A stretch of 64,000 nt of DNA from Mauremys mutica (taxonomy: Eukaryota; Chordata; Testudines; Geoemydidae). The notes beneath the pieces were generated by a model. That model was not told the origin of the DNA. It saw only the letters and a list, made by a program, of their open reading frames with translations, and made no database searches. The stretch lies in assembly GCF_020497125.1 (NCBI RefSeq), contig NC_059077.1, positions 32,005,340 through 32,069,339 of the forward strand, read 5' to 3'. A program made the translations under genes and the position numbers. Below are positions 35,801 through 47,706 of the stretch, in pieces. The first letter of the stretch is position 1. Every line of letters starts with the position of its first letter.

Positions 35801-36330
35801 ATCTATTAATGGAATAAATGCAGCAGTCAAAGACCATCTGAAGATAAAAGCATCATTCTCTCTAAAGTCTCTGGAATTCTGCCCAAATCACAGTCATATT
35901 TTCATATTTGTCAGCTTTTTCCTGTAATCAAAGGGTTTCTTTTATAATAGTAAATAAAAATTAAGTGTTCTTTCTGTGCTTCAAAGTAAAACTGTTTCAG
36001 TAACAATGCACACAGTACAGTGTGCATCTTTCTATAGAAAGATTTACCGCCTCAATTTCAATTTAAAAATTTGTAATGCTTCAGGGCTAGAAACACTGGG
36101 ACACAATTATGCAAAAATGAATTTCTCACATGTGAATCAGTTATCTTTTCCCATACAAAGCTTTATACTTAAGAAGGGCAATTTTTAATGAGCAATACAG
36201 AGAAACAGGCTTTTACCATGTAAATACATAAAGTTACATAAATCTGTATTCTACAGTACAACCAGGTTATAGCCGATTGTTCATTTACAACATTGTTAAT
36301 TAGACTTGGCCTCAAAATCTGTTCTCAGAA
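32880..36330. other. Non-coding AT-rich DNA
   Basis: No gene recognised. The + ORF at 33068-33433 (121 aa) has no motif that I can tie to a family. Near 34500-34590 lie old MIR and inverted-repeat motifs. Confidence 0.4.
34500..34590 (+). repeat. Old inverted-type repeat plus MIR core
   Basis: GGTGAAACCCTAGCTCCAAT followed by CAATAGGAGTTTCAG is a diverged old repeat. CTTATCTGTAAAACAGGGAT and AACACTCACTTTT match the MIR core. Confidence 0.45.
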
Positions 36331-36334
36331 AAAA

Positions 36335-36795
36335 AAAGATTTAAGGCTAGAAAGGACAATTATAATCATCTGACGTTCTGCGCAATACATGCCATGGAAT
36401 TTCACCCAGCATTCTGGTATCAGTATCTTCTGGCTGATCTAGAACGTATCTTTTAGAAAGACATTCAAACTTGATTTAAAGACCTCAAGTGATGGAGAAT
36501 CCATGATTTCCCAAAGTAAATAAGTTAAATGGCTATTTTAGTTACCCTCATTAAAAATTTGCTCCTTATTTCCAGTTTGAATTTACATAGATAGCTCCAA
36601 CTTCCAGTCCTTGGATCTTATTATACATTTGCCTGCCAGGTTGAAGATCTCTCTTCTATTATAAATTCTCTCTCTGCGTAGTTACTTATAGACTGCGACT
36701 GAGTCACCTTTTCACATTCTCTTTGACAAGTTAATAGACTGAGCTTCTTAAAGCTTTCCAGAGCAGGAATGTTGAGGTTAATTAGCTACTCTAAT
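36335..36795 (-). mobile_element. CR1 LINE fragment, antisense
   Basis: The + strand reads GATTTAAGGCTAGAAAGGAC, CTTTTAGAAAGACATTCAAA, GATGGAGAATCCATGATTTC, TCCTTATTTCCAGTTTGAAT and AGTTACTTATAGACTGCGAC. This is the reverse complement of a diverged CR1 subfamily in the correct order. 5'-truncated. Confidence 0.8.
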
Positions 36796-37799
36796 CCACA
36801 CCTCTAAAAAACTGGCCCTCTGGTTAATATTTCATTGCTGTACAAGAGACCCAAATTCAATCCTTAGGCCCAGTTCTCTTGGAGGTAGAGACAGGAAACA
36901 TTACAAAGGCAGTGCATTCAGCCCTGGGGACAGAGCACTTTCCGGTAACACTTTCTTTGGCTGAGCTAGGAATGGCACTAATCATTTCTGGTCTCCTAAG
37001 CGAGTCTTAACCTGTTTTTTCCTAAGGTGGGTCTGAAGCGTTGGGGAGATGCTACTCAAAATTAAAACACTCCTCTCACGCTCTGAGACATGTTTCATGT
37101 ACAATTATTTCAGTAAAGCATTCTTGATTTTCTAACTAACCTCACTGTTGAAGAAGAAGAATAAAATTGTTGTTGGCATACACTAGAGCTTTAAATCTCT
37201 TTTGGATTCCTTTTCCACATCCTGAAGAAATGAGCTATTTTCCATCCTCCCACTCACACCCAGAAGCAACGTCTGCATATCACTTAGATACCTGCTCATG
37301 ACGGATATAGGTAGTTACAAGTTGTTGATTTAAAGAATTATTTATTGCCAAGAATAGAAGTAATAAGAAACATTTTATTTGACTATCAGCAGCCAGTGGA
37401 TTAAACACAACTATAAACAAGTCTATACCCCTTTAAATGTAAACTTAACCACACCCTATAGTTATTTCGCTCTAGTGCTTCCAGCTTTTACATAATGAGT
37501 ATAATTAAATTGGATTTCTATACACTGGCCTAAAATATCTAAATCATTTGGTAGAATGTGTTTAAATTGAATCTTGTTTGCTAAATCTATCATTTTATCA
37601 CCATTAGCAAATTTGTAGTACATTTGGGTCCAGATTGTGACTGACCTTGAGTTGATTAGCAAGGTGTGGGGGTGCGAGAAACAGACAGACAGACATACCC
37701 CTTTTAACCTCTATGCTGGGCTGGAGTCAGCGCCAGCCCTTGAGGTACAAATGTGCAAGGACTCCATGAGTCTAGAAGCAATGCTGGATGCCGCTAGAT

Positions 37800-38107
37800 C
37801 AGTGGTGTGCAACCTGCGGCTCGCCAGGGTAATCTGCTGGCAGACCGCGAGACAGTTTGTTTACATTGACAGTCTGCAGGCATGGCCACCTGCAGCTCTA
37901 AACAGCTGCAGTTTGTGTTTCCCAGCCAATGGGAGCTGCAGGAAGTGGCACAGGCCGCAGGGATGTGCTGGCCACCGCTTCCTGCGGCTCCCATTGGCCG
38001 GGAACGGTGAACCGCGGCTGCTGGGGCCTGCGGACGGTCAATATAAACAAACTGTCTCGCGGCCCACCAGTGGATTACCCTGACAGGCCCTAGGTTGCCC
38101 ACCACTG
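37800..38107. mobile_element. Foldback hAT-type MITE, 308 bp
   Basis: The termini CAGTGGTGTGCAACCTGCGG and CCCTAGGTTGCCCACCACTG are inverted. The arms continue inward: GTAATCTGCTGGCAGACCGC and GACAGTTTGTTTACATTGAC on the left pair with GTCAATATAAACAAACTGTC and CACCAGTGGATTAC on the right. The flanks CGCTAGAT and CCTAGATG are similar but not exact, so the 8-bp duplication is imperfect. Confidence 0.85.
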
Positions 38108-39039
38108 CCTAGATGGTGGGAACAGGATAAGGGAAACAAAGGTTATAGCAATGATTGTGCTCCCCTGCTATGACAGAACTCCACTTTGTATCACAAGCTG
38201 AGCCACAGTTTACAGCCACAACTACCTCTCCTTCGATCATTTCATTGAAAATCATCTATGGGATAGCTTTCATGGTAGCAAAAGTTACATTACGACTTTT
38301 ACTGCAATTGCTTGTTTTCACATGCCTTCCGTAAAGTTATCCTTTCCAACTGACATTTTCCATTTTTGCTCTGAGTCCACAGAGCTTTATTTGAAAGAAT
38401 GAGCCATTTTTTGATTAGGAAAATTTAAAATACATATTTTGCTATTCAGAGTATATTTTAATACTCTTTTGAATACACAACTCAAAACCAGCTGAACTTT
38501 GTGCTGAAATGTTCTGGTTACTTAGTGCTCACTGGCAGACTAGGCCCTTTGATGTGCGCAAAAAATTAAAAGCCAGTTATATACATTTAAAAATAATGTT
38601 TTCACATCTGACAATAATTTTTGTTAGTTCAGAGCTATGATTGTATTTGCAGCACCTAAAATTGTAACTATGCATATATACAAATATATGTTCAGAAAGT
38701 GTTCACCATAGAATACTTTCTCTATAGAAACAGATTCTCTACAGAAATCTTTATGCTTTTATTAATGTCACAAAACCAAATTATGCAAACAAGCACTACT
38801 GCTTAAGTTACAGAAACTTGTCAACTCCACAAAATGAAGTGGGGGTGGGGAGAAGATCAAAATGCAATAGACAACAAGTCAGCAGCACCCTCTCTTTTAA
38901 ACCAAGAGAGTTTTAGCTTGAGCTCTTCTGATAGCAGCTGTAGCTGTACTGGGGGAGCAGGGAGGGGGGGGAGGAGGAGAAAAACTCAAATAGGCAGGTA
39001 GTTCCCAAACCTTCTATTACTTCTTAAGTCAAAGTTAAC

Positions 39040-39245
39040 ACCTTAAATGCCACCCAGAAGTCAGCAGCAGCGTTATCAATGCTCATAATTTTATCATTAG
39101 TCCTGGGACCTTTGGTGATTTTCTTAAAGTCCCAGTATCTGGAGTCATGTGAATCTCAGGTTTCATCTAAATAAAAGTTAGTAAGTTTCTTGCCCTTACA
39201 GATAAAAGTTTGAAAATGTGAACTATAAAAGTCTCAAAAACAAGA
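39040..39245. repeat. Dispersed reptile repeat, family uncertain
   Basis: CCTTTGGTGATTTTCTTAAA, GTCCCAGTATCTGGAGTCAT, GTTAGTAAGTTTCTTGCCCT, TACAGATAAAAGTTTGAAAA and GAACTATAAAAGTCTCAAAA appear together. I recognise this block as a dispersed turtle/bird repeat but cannot name its class. Confidence 0.4.
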
Positions 39246-39774
39246 AGGCAAGTAAACCATTTATTATTTTTAACATGTCATGATGAGGCCTGACTTGTGG
39301 TTTTTGAATACTTGGGGTTAGTAATACTGCAACAGGTGACCAGTGCAGATTACAGACCACTGCTATAATTGCTCATAGTCGTATACCCCATTTAAAAAGA
39401 GGACTACCACATTCTACAACAGCTTCAGTTTCTGAATATATTTAAGTTGCAGATCTGTGTCGAGAACGAAGCAATTATCTGACCCCAACGTGGCAAAGGC
39501 ACGAATCTTGGAAGCGAGGTCTACATCCAAAAACAATGGCCACATCCCTCTTGGCATTTGGCCACGGCTGCTACTTCATCATCTAACAGCAGCTGGGACT
39601 CTAAATGGTTGGCAAACATCCTCTATCCAAGGGGCAACCCCCTTCATCAAATCTTCCAGCTACTTTCCCCAAATTTTCTGGCTACTTTCGTCAACCTAAC
39701 AGCATTCTTTCCATCTTGTTTGGATTGAGTGTTTGTCTGCCAGCCCTTTTCTATGTCTCAAATTCAACCTGATA

Positions 39775-40181
39775 CTTAGGGTATGTCTATACAGGAATGA
39801 AAGACCTGTGGCATGGCCATCACTGGCCTAGGTCAGCTGATTCAGGTTTGCAGGGCTAAAATATTGCTGGGCAGACATTTGGGTTTGGGCTAGAACCAAG
39901 GCTCCGGGACCCTCCCCTCTCACAGGGTTCCAGATCTCAGGCTTCAGCTCAAACATTTATATAGAACTGACATCCAGTTCTTAACTTGTAATGAAAGAGA
40001 TGCTGGGGCTCAAGTAATTTTTTTAATATTCATAATTGATGTAGCAAACAAAGAGGTGCCAAGGCTATGAACTGCCACACATCCAGGGCTCAAGTTAAAC
40101 ACTGAACACAGCCAAGCAGCCCGAGCCCTGTGAGCCAAGTCAGCTGACCCAGGCCAGCTGCGAGTGTTTAATTACCCTAAG
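39775..40181. mobile_element. Foldback MITE (CTTAGGGTA termini)
   Basis: The left end CTTAGGGTATGTCTATACAG and the right end GTGTTTAATTACCCTAAG are inverted copies of a CTTAGGGTA terminus, the right one lacking TGTCTACACT. Further in, CTAGGTCAGCTGATTCAGG pairs with CAAGTCAGCTGACCCAGG. The middle has been disrupted by other sequence. No clear target duplication. Confidence 0.6.
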
Positions 40182-40189
40182 TATGGCAC

Positions 40190-41000
40190 TTAACTGCACT
40201 GGCTGGGTTAGAAGAAAGAGGTGGGTGTCAAACTGCCGTATCTCCCCAGTAGACACTTCAGAGTGCAATGGGTATATGGAGCCCCTCATGAGAATGCCCC
40301 TAGAGAATAATAATTGCCCCTCAAACTACCCTCTGAGAATGCTTTGCAAGAAAGGAATGCACACACTTGAAAATAGATCTGTCCATAGCAAAATCAACAT
40401 CACTTCATGATCAGTGGTGTCAAAGGAAGATACATCTAATATGCACACATATACAAGACATACAGCATAGCCAAGTATCATTACTTTATAAATTGTATAT
40501 TTTTGATTATTTAAACTCTTCACCTTAATGCTGCAATAACAAAGTTTTTATACCCACAAACATTCCCTATAGCAAGCATTAGTATTTTTTGTCTACAAAA
40601 GTAATTATGTTATTGCTATAGTTTTAAGTCAGGTGGTTTTTTTTTAAAATATTACATTGGCAATATGATTTCTTATCTTAACCAATGATACTGGATGTGA
40701 TTAATGTACATAATTCTTTTAGAAGTCAAACTAAACATTATTCAGTTTTGTTTGTTTGACATCTTAATACCATAAGCAGGTTCACCGTCCTATAAATCCA
40801 TGTTGGTTGTGTCTAATCAACTTTTGTTTTAAAACTGTATTCACTATATCCAATTAGATTGTTTTCCCCAAACTTCCCTTTTAACATTAACAAATCCCTA
40901 GTGATACATTTACTTAAATAAACCCAAACTGTTTTTGTTAAACATTAAGATTAAGCCAGACTGTTGTTATTGTATCCTCACATTATTATAGCTTTGTTTC
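40190..41000. other. Non-coding AT-rich DNA
   Basis: No gene seen. Near 40780-40860 CCTATAAATCCATGTTGG is the reverse complement of a LINE reverse transcriptase word (CCAACATGGATTTATAGG), so part of this stretch may extend the L1-like remnant that follows. Confidence 0.35.
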
Positions 41001-41640
41001 CTTTTGATCATCTTTTTTTGAGAGTTCTCTCTATCAGGTACTACACATGTTAGCTAGAATTAAATTTTCTCAGTTGAGGAGACAGTCAAGGACATGTGTC
41101 TTATTTTCATTATCCTTTCCTCTATATTGTTAGTTTTGTTTCCAGTCACAATTAAAATGTAATGTATAATGTTAGTTTTATATAAAGCAAGGTTGCTACT
41201 CGGAGTACAAATTGTGTTTGGCTACTGTCTTTTAGGAGGATCTTATTTGTATATATCCTTTCAGCTATGTTGCTTTTAGGAAGAGGATATCTGCTTTATT
41301 ATTTACAAGAAAATTTGTATTTTTTGTTATGCATATCTCTATATTCATAATATTCAGGCCCCTTACATTCAGTGGGGTTTTCTGACCTTTTTTTCTTCTG
41401 TTGTGCACATTTTCATCCTTCCCAATCATCTTTATTTCTTTTAATATCCACCTTTATACATACCAGTTAAACTATCAAGTTTCTTTCAGCTTATTCTTTT
41501 ATCCTTTCCTATTCTCCTATCATCTCTACATATTGTCAACATCTTTTGGACAGCCTGTAAAAGTGATTAATCACTTGTATGACATTGTATTTCCACTTGC
41601 TTAAAAATCCTAGTTTACCACGTTAATTGTGCAATCCTCA
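41000..41640 (-). mobile_element. L1-like ORF2 endonuclease remnant
   Basis: On the minus strand, GAATGTAAGGGGCCTGAAT reads NVRGLN, and further on KADILFLKAT is readable. This is the order found at the start of L1-type ORF2 endonuclease (N-V-x-G-L-N ... K-A-D-I-x-F-L-Q-E-T). Stops break it soon after. It is the second L1-like trace in the window and could reflect an old, low-copy L1 lineage. The borders are rough. Confidence 0.45.
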
Positions 41641-41644
41641 CTCT

Positions 41645-42960
41645 TCAGCTTTAGTCATCCCGTTCCTGTTCCACTGCTCTCTGGATTTAGTTACTGCCTC
41701 CGAAAATTTTATATATTCATCTCACTAATTTTGAAAATTATTTAAAAAAAGAAAAAAGAAAAAAAATCATCACCAACGTTCGACCCCAATAAGATTTGTC
41801 CCATGTCTATTAAATAAATTAGTACAACCATAGCTCAAGCCATGTCCAAGATTGTGCTGGTAAGGAGAGTGATGACGACAGGTTATTTAAGAGAAGATAA
41901 CATTCCAAATAACCCTGCCCCAAGAACATAGATACACAAGTTCAGATCCGGTAACATTACTGAGTCAATCACCTACATACACACGTCAAGCTTGACCATA
42001 AAAGTAACTAAACATTTGTAGAGAGAGAGACCTTGTGTCTCATACCAAGTGTAGTCATCCCCAAGGTGCTAGTCTATCAATGCTTTCAAACTACTAGCTG
42101 TTAGGATTGACCAGCTAAAACGATAGACAAATAAACACTACTCCACTAAATGTGGATAAGCATTAACAGGACATAAAGCAATAGTACACCAAAAACAAAG
42201 TAATTCTTTTTAGATAAATGTTAAACACCAATACACAAGACAGAGTAAAAAACTTGAAAAGATTTTTTAATAACAAAGGATCTGATAAATGAAAAGAAAA
42301 CTGGGAAAAGTTCAGAGTCAAATCATACCAAACATCAGTAAAGTATCTAATAAAATATGATCCAAACATAATTTGAATTTCAGTTTGCCTAGTATGAAAG
42401 CATACCAAATACGTGTGTGTGAAATTTTACAGAAAGTAGGATGTTCACCCTAAACTACAAAAGGATTGTCTAAATAAAAGCATATAAAGTTGAAAGAGAT
42501 ACAAAAGTATCACATTTGGTGCATCTGAAGTAAATGTTATACTAAGTAATTATTCTACTCAAAATGTAGCTCTTCCGATACATTTGTAATGGTGGATCTC
42601 CAAAAGTGACATCTGTCCCTACCAAAAGAGGATGCCAAGATTTTCAAATATGGATGCCTAATGTTAAATTGCAATGAGAGTTGCTAGGTACATTTTTGAA
42701 AAGTAGTCCATTTATTTGGATGCATAAATATGGACACTAGGCAAGGTTTTCAAAATTGGGAGTCTAGAGTTATTTACAACATGGATAAATAAGTGAAGGT
42801 AACTAGTAATGGCTTGAACAATTACTGAAATGTAGAGAACATATTTCAGAGATTACCAAAATTTAGGTATGTACAACAGATTGAGTTGGCCAGTTGCTTG
42901 CTATGGCTCTGAAAGAGGACAGTGAATGAAAAAGCATTTACATACCTCTTCAATAACTGC
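41645..42960. other. Non-coding AT-rich DNA
   Basis: No coding segment. Around 42640-42780 diverged words of the GATTTTCAAA...GGATGCCTAA old repeat occur. Otherwise unassigned. Confidence 0.4.
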
Positions 42961-42964
42961 TTTC

Positions 42965-43110
42965 TTCAAGATGTGTTGCAAATGCCCATCCACTTTAGGT
43001 GTGTGTGCGCACTAGTGCACGGAAGCCAGAGAACTTTTTCCCATAGCAGTGGCTGTTGGGGATGCATGCACCCATTGCACACTTATGCTGCTAGCTGAAG
43101 AGTGAAGAAA
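42965..43110. repeat. Left inverted terminal repeat of the DIRS-like element
   Basis: CACTTTAGGTGTGTGTGCGC, GAGAACTTTTTCCCATAGCA and GTGGCTGTTGGGGATGCATG match in reverse complement the right end at 46310-46475. A related direct copy (GTGCTTGCACATGTCCGTTC) lies at about 43250-43290, matching the outer part of the right repeat in inverse. Confidence 0.75.
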
Positions 43111-43343
43111 TGCTCCAAATCCCCTCAGTTCCTTCAAACTGGAAAGCCAGAGTCTCTGATGTAGAGGGGACGGAGGGTGGGTTATGGAATAGACATGTGC
43201 AGCACATTTAGAAGAACAGTTGCCTAATAGCTTTGTAACCATTTTTTCATCAAGTGCTTGCACATGTCCGTTCCACTTTAAGTGAATCACAAGCAATTCC
43301 AGATGGAGAAGGTATCAGAGTCTATTTTAACAAAGCTGCAATA

Positions 43344-44085
43344 TCACTCTCCAAAATCTAGCATAGTCTCTTGAGGTCTGGGAGAGAGCAGAATGAGCAG
43401 TGTACATACAAAGAGATGACCAATAACAGCCCTGCAAATGGCACTGATGGGAATGTGACCTAAGAAAGCAGTGGACACAGCTTGTGCTCTTGCAGAGCAT
43501 GCTAAAACTCTTCTGAGATATTGGAGCCTTAGGAATATCACAGCACAGACAAATATAAGAGGAAATTCAGGAAGAACTCCTCTGTGTAGTGACAGGTTGC
43601 CCTTTCATCCTGTCAACAAACGAGATGAATAATTGCAGAGATGCCATAAACTCTTTATTCCTATCCTGTTTAAAGGCCAACACCCTTTGTCCAGCATATG
43701 GAGTTTTCCTCATCGTTGTGAGAGTGAGGTTTTGGAAAAAAGGTTGGTAAGTATACAGGCTGACTGAAATGAAAATCTGACACACACTAGTGAGAAATTT
43801 GGGGTGTTGACACATGAAGTTTGTCTTTATAAAGAGGGTGAGCTACCAAGGCTGAATCTTTGCTACCCTTCTGGCTGAAGTAATGACCACCAGAAAAGCC
43901 AACTTCATTGAGAGATGAGAAAATGAGGACATAGCTATAGGTTGAAACGGGGGCCCCATTAAAACTGAAGGAACCAAATTCAGATAACGGGATGGTGCTG
44001 GGTCCCTAATAGGAGAAAAGAGCCTGTCCAAACCTTTCAAGAACCTTACAGTCAGAGGATTGGAAAACACAGATTTTCTCTTCAC
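43344..44085 (-). pseudogene. Tyrosine recombinase remnant of DIRS-like element
   Basis: Tyrosine recombinases integrate DNA through a catalytic R...H-x-x-R...Y set. Three minus-strand pieces are readable in order: FSNPLTVRFLKGLDRLFSP with MGPPFQPIAMSSFSHLSMKL and ITSARRVAK (44085-43843), FVDRMKGQPVTTQRSS (43815-43567), and ACSARAQAVSTAFLGHIPI (43541-43344). The first Arg (SARR) and the second Arg (ARAQA) are kept. The position usually holding His in H-S-T-R-A-Q-A is Cys here. The nucleophile Tyr cannot be placed. Two frame changes separate the pieces. Confidence 0.8.
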
Positions 44086-44437
44086 AAGAGGATGGAAAGT
44101 GGAGATAGCTGCCAGATAAACACTCAGGGGTTTTTCCTTTATCCTTTAGTTTAAGCATGTAATCCAGAATATCAAATTGACTATTCTGAGACCAGGAAGA
44201 TGAGATGCTTTGAGCATAATCTCACTCTGGAGGCAGACAAACCAGAGGTTCATTGCCTCTTGGCAAGGGGTAGTCTGACCTAGCACCACCTTGCTTCTTT
44301 AGATAGAATATTGCAACTGTGTTGTCTGTGAGCACCTGCACAGAATGACCATTCATGTGGGGAAGAAACACTTGACAAGCCAGGCGGACAGCTCGAAACT
44401 CTTGAACACTGCTGTGAAGGCAGAGATCTTGATCTGA

Positions 44438-44845
44438 TCAGAGTCCCTGAGTCTGGAGGTACCCTAAGTGAGCTCCCCATCCAAGAGATGAAACATCTGT
44501 GACCAGGGTCACAGATGGCAAAGATGGAGCAAAGGGTCCATGGCATACATTGGCAGGGTCCGTCCACCTGTCCAGGAATGTCATCCACTGTAATGTTTTG
44601 TCAAGACGATAGACAGATTCCAATCACCTCTGCATGATTTTGAGGTAAAGTCAGACATGCTGAGTCATGTATGTACAAGCTGCCATGTGATGTAGAAGTT
44701 TCAGGCAATTCTTCACTGTTGTATGAGGATATACCTTGAAGTTCTTGCATAAGTCCCATATCTCCTGACATCCGACCTGAGATAAATACCTTCTTGCTAC
44801 GGTTGAGTCAAGAACTGCTCCTATAAATTCAGTTACAAGGTACAA
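44438..44845 (-). pseudogene. RNase H and RT-connection remnant of DIRS-like element
   Basis: FIGAVLDSTVARRYLSQVG and KLLHHMAACTYMTQHV (44845-44651) fit the connection between RT and RNase H. VTDVSSLGWGAHLGYLQTQGL (44623-44438) fits the RNase H start of DIRS elements, in which V-T-D-A-S carries the first catalytic Asp. A third frame (44588-44280) covers the same and following codons out of phase, showing a frameshift. Confidence 0.8.
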
Positions 44846-45170
44846 GGAGAAATGATTTGTCCTCGCTGATCAACGGGCCCAACAAAAGAAAGAGGAGCAC
44901 GATCTTCTCAATAGCTACCATTACTTGCTGTCTGGACCGATTTTGAACCATCCAGCCATCCAGGTACAGATACACACCTGGACCCATACCTGCCTGAGAC
45001 ATGCTGCAACCGATGTTGTGCACTATAAGAAGACACAAGGTGCTAACAACAGGCCAAAGGGGAAGACCATAAACTGATAATGAACATGCTATAAGAAATT
45101 TTATGAACCTCCTGTGACTCTGGTGAATGGCCACACGGAAGTAGGCATCATTTAAGTTGAGGGCAGTCAA
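44829..45170 (-). pseudogene. Reverse transcriptase remnant of DIRS-like element
   Basis: MTALNLNDAYFRVAIHQSHR at the start matches the L-D-L-K-D-A-Y-F motif of DIRS/gypsy-class RT and keeps one Asp of motif A (the first Asp is Asn). Further on, YLYLDGWMVQNRSRQQVM aligns with the Y-L-D-D-W active site, with the second catalytic Asp replaced by Gly, so the enzyme would be inactive even if expressed. Confidence 0.82.
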
Positions 45171-46309
45171 CCAGTCATTTGGGTCTAGGAATGGGATAAT
45201 AGATACTAAGATAAAAAGGATAAAGTTTTGTATGGTTATGTATCTGTCAAGGTTTCACAGGTCTAAGATAGATCTGAGGCCTCCTTTGGCCCTTGGAATA
45301 AGAAAACAACAGGAATACAATCCCGTTCACAATACTGAGTAGGTACTTCCTCTCATGCCCCCAACTGTAACAGAGACTGAACTTCCAGAATTAATAAAGT
45401 CTAGAAAGAATAGTCCCTGAAGAGTCAGTACCTGGACCTCATTCTGCATAAGTAGTGAATCCAGCACCAACAGGCATGAAAGATCCCTGGATTCTGAAGG
45501 CATCATTAGTACTGATATAGTAGCATTCATTGCCAAGAAAATCAATGCTGTTGAAGATCCTGACAATTAAATCTGTTTCAATGGTACCATGTGAGGTGCC
45601 GGAGTCAATGACTATGTTGCTGGAATGCATTACCAGGGAGTGCCTCACAGGAGGTGGCTTAACTCTAACCATGATACTGGTCTTATGTCAGTCTTTTGGG
45701 GACTGAACTCTTGAAGACGAAGAGGGCTTCCTCTGGCCAGAAGTCATCAAGATATGGACATTCTGTTACTTGCACAGTACTGGAGATGGAGAATCATGTC
45801 TTCTCTCTGGCTCTCTCTGATGCAGGGATGGCACCAAGTCCGGTGGTGCACTCTATGATGCACTCGAGTCCAAATCCTCATGTGCTGAGCAGCTGGTTTC
45901 TGAATGGGGCACAAAGCTGCTTCCATCAGGCTGTCTCAAACGTCTCTCAACTTCTTAGTCCTGATTTTATACCTACTAAAATTGAGCACTTGTGTCACAA
46001 GTGTCCGTCTCTCAAATACTTCAAGCAGTGGGACTGAGGACCACTGATTAGCACAGATTTGTTACAGTCAGGACAGTTCTTAAAATCAAGGGCACAGGGA
46101 TGGGCCAATACCAAGCTAGAACCTTAAAAAAAAAAGATTAAAAAATTTTTTTTTAGAGAAACAAACACCCCTAGCTAAAACTAAATTATTTACACCAAAA
46201 GTCCTGTAAAAAATTTCTGAAGGGAAATATTGGAAAGTGTGAGATGCTCACATGCACTCGTAGGCCATACTGATCATATGTGGTAAGAAGCAACTGAGAG
46301 GGGAGATCA

Positions 46310-46475
46310 GGGCAGCTCCCTACCTTTATACCTTCAACCAGATGCACGTGTGCACCCCTCCCCCCCAACTAGCACTGTGATTGGAAAAAGTTCTCCAACT
46401 TTGATGTACTTGCCTGCACTCACCTAAACAGGAACAGACATGTGCAAGTACTCACAGAATAACTATCTTTCCCAT
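46310..46475. repeat. Right inverted terminal repeat of the DIRS-like element
   Basis: CTCACCTAAACAGGAACAGA followed by CATGTGCAAGTACTCAC, and inward GATTGGAAAAAGTTCTCC and CCCCCAACTAGCACTG, are the reverse complement of words at the left end (about 42965-43110 and 43250-43290). Confidence 0.75.
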
Positions 46476-46842
46476 TGCTATTGCAGCAGCTTCTTAGAAA
46501 AATATGCATATCCTAAACCACAGGTTGTGGGAGTAATTTTTTCTTCAGACAGATAAAGCCTAACGGCATTATGAGAAGTTGGCATTTGAGTCTGAACCTT
46601 AAATACTATGACATATGTTTTTTCCCAACTCAAAGCATTGGCAACAGACACTATCAGCAGATTTTGGCATGATCACATCAGATACCCACATTAAATAAAT
46701 TTTTAAAAAGTGACATTTTCTCTTTCTAGGCCAGTGGAAGCTCAGCATGTCATGGCAATGATATGTTAGACTTCCAAAATTTATTATGGGATTATATACA
46801 TAAAAAATAGGTGTTCATGTGGCTGCTTAGCCAGCACATCCA

Positions 46843-46975
46843 TAGATTTTAAGGCCAGAAGGGACCATTTTGATCATCTAATTCGACATCCTGGATAACA
46901 CAGTCCAGGGATTACACCCAATGATTCCTGCAACTAGCCCAGTAACTTGTGGTTGAACCCTCTAAGTTGACTTAC
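46843..46975 (-). mobile_element. CR1 3'-end fragment, antisense
   Basis: GATTTTAAGGCCAGAAGGGA, CCATTTTGATCATCTAATTC and ATAACACAGTCCAGGGATT follow the antisense 3' end of the same CR1 subfamily as at 36335. Strongly truncated. Confidence 0.8.
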
Positions 46976-46999
46976 AGGATACCATGTACATTTACCTCA

Positions 47000-47700
47000 T
47001 TGGTAGGAGAACTTATGTTCTCAAAGATATCTCAAGATAAAATTCAACAGTTCTAGGAAGGTAGAAAGAGAGATCAGCAATCAAAACAGAGCCAGGGGAA
47101 TGTAAATTACTCCTGCTTAATGTTAGCATCTCAAGTCAGTGCTTTAGGACAAAACACACAGAGAACATATTTTAAATAGCCAGGGTTTCAAGTACCAGAT
47201 TAGAAAATTTCCACCAGATTTATTTTGTTGATCAAAAGATTAAGGTATGCATTCTTAGTGCATTTACTTAAGGCAAGCCCAGAAAAGATCTTTGGAGTTT
47301 GCGTGTGACTAAACCAAATCTTTATACAAAGCGTTCAGTGTAGAGACCTCCAAAACAGTGTTAATTCATACACTATTATTTGTTCACAAGAGCGAAGGGA
47401 CATGAAGGAAAGGGAAAGAAGATCAGGTCGCACGAAGCCTCTATCTGCTACACAAACACCAGGTAGAAGAGGTGTATACAGTGAATGTGCAATGATATGC
47501 ACCATATGGTCACAGGGCCACTGTCTGCTGGACAAAGTGTACATGTAGCTTCTTCCACTGTCTAGTGAATGCTGCCACCAGCAGTTAACAATAGACACAA
47601 GTAGGTCAGACATGAGGAGGAGGAAGAAAGGCGCTAAGATCACAGTGTTCTACAGAGAGCCCTTTCGGCCCATTGAGATGAATCCAAGATGCTGCTTACA
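47000..47700. other. Non-coding; one open frame of unknown meaning
   Basis: A minus-strand ORF (47335-47643, 102 aa) starts with a hydrophobic segment, but I recognise no family and see no splice sites framing it. Confidence 0.3.
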
Positions 47701-47706
47701 CCTTAC

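Larger units (their letters stand above)
42965..46475 (-). mobile_element. DIRS-like tyrosine-recombinase retrotransposon, degenerate
   Basis: DIRS elements carry gag, a reverse transcriptase with RNase H, and a tyrosine recombinase in place of an integrase, and usually end in inverted repeats. Reading the minus strand from right to left: reverse transcriptase (about 45170-44829), the RT-RNase H connection (44845-44651), RNase H (about 44623-44438), and recombinase (44085-43344). Inverted terminal repeats are visible at about 42965-43110 and 46310-46475. Frameshifts and stops are frequent. The gag region to the right (about 45200-46300) has no readable protein. About 3.5 kb of a normal 5-6 kb element remains. 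Confidence 0.85.

Noticed and set aside
47335..47643. A 102-codon minus-strand ORF with a hydrophobic start
   Set aside because: No promoter, splice site or family signature; length is within chance for the window.
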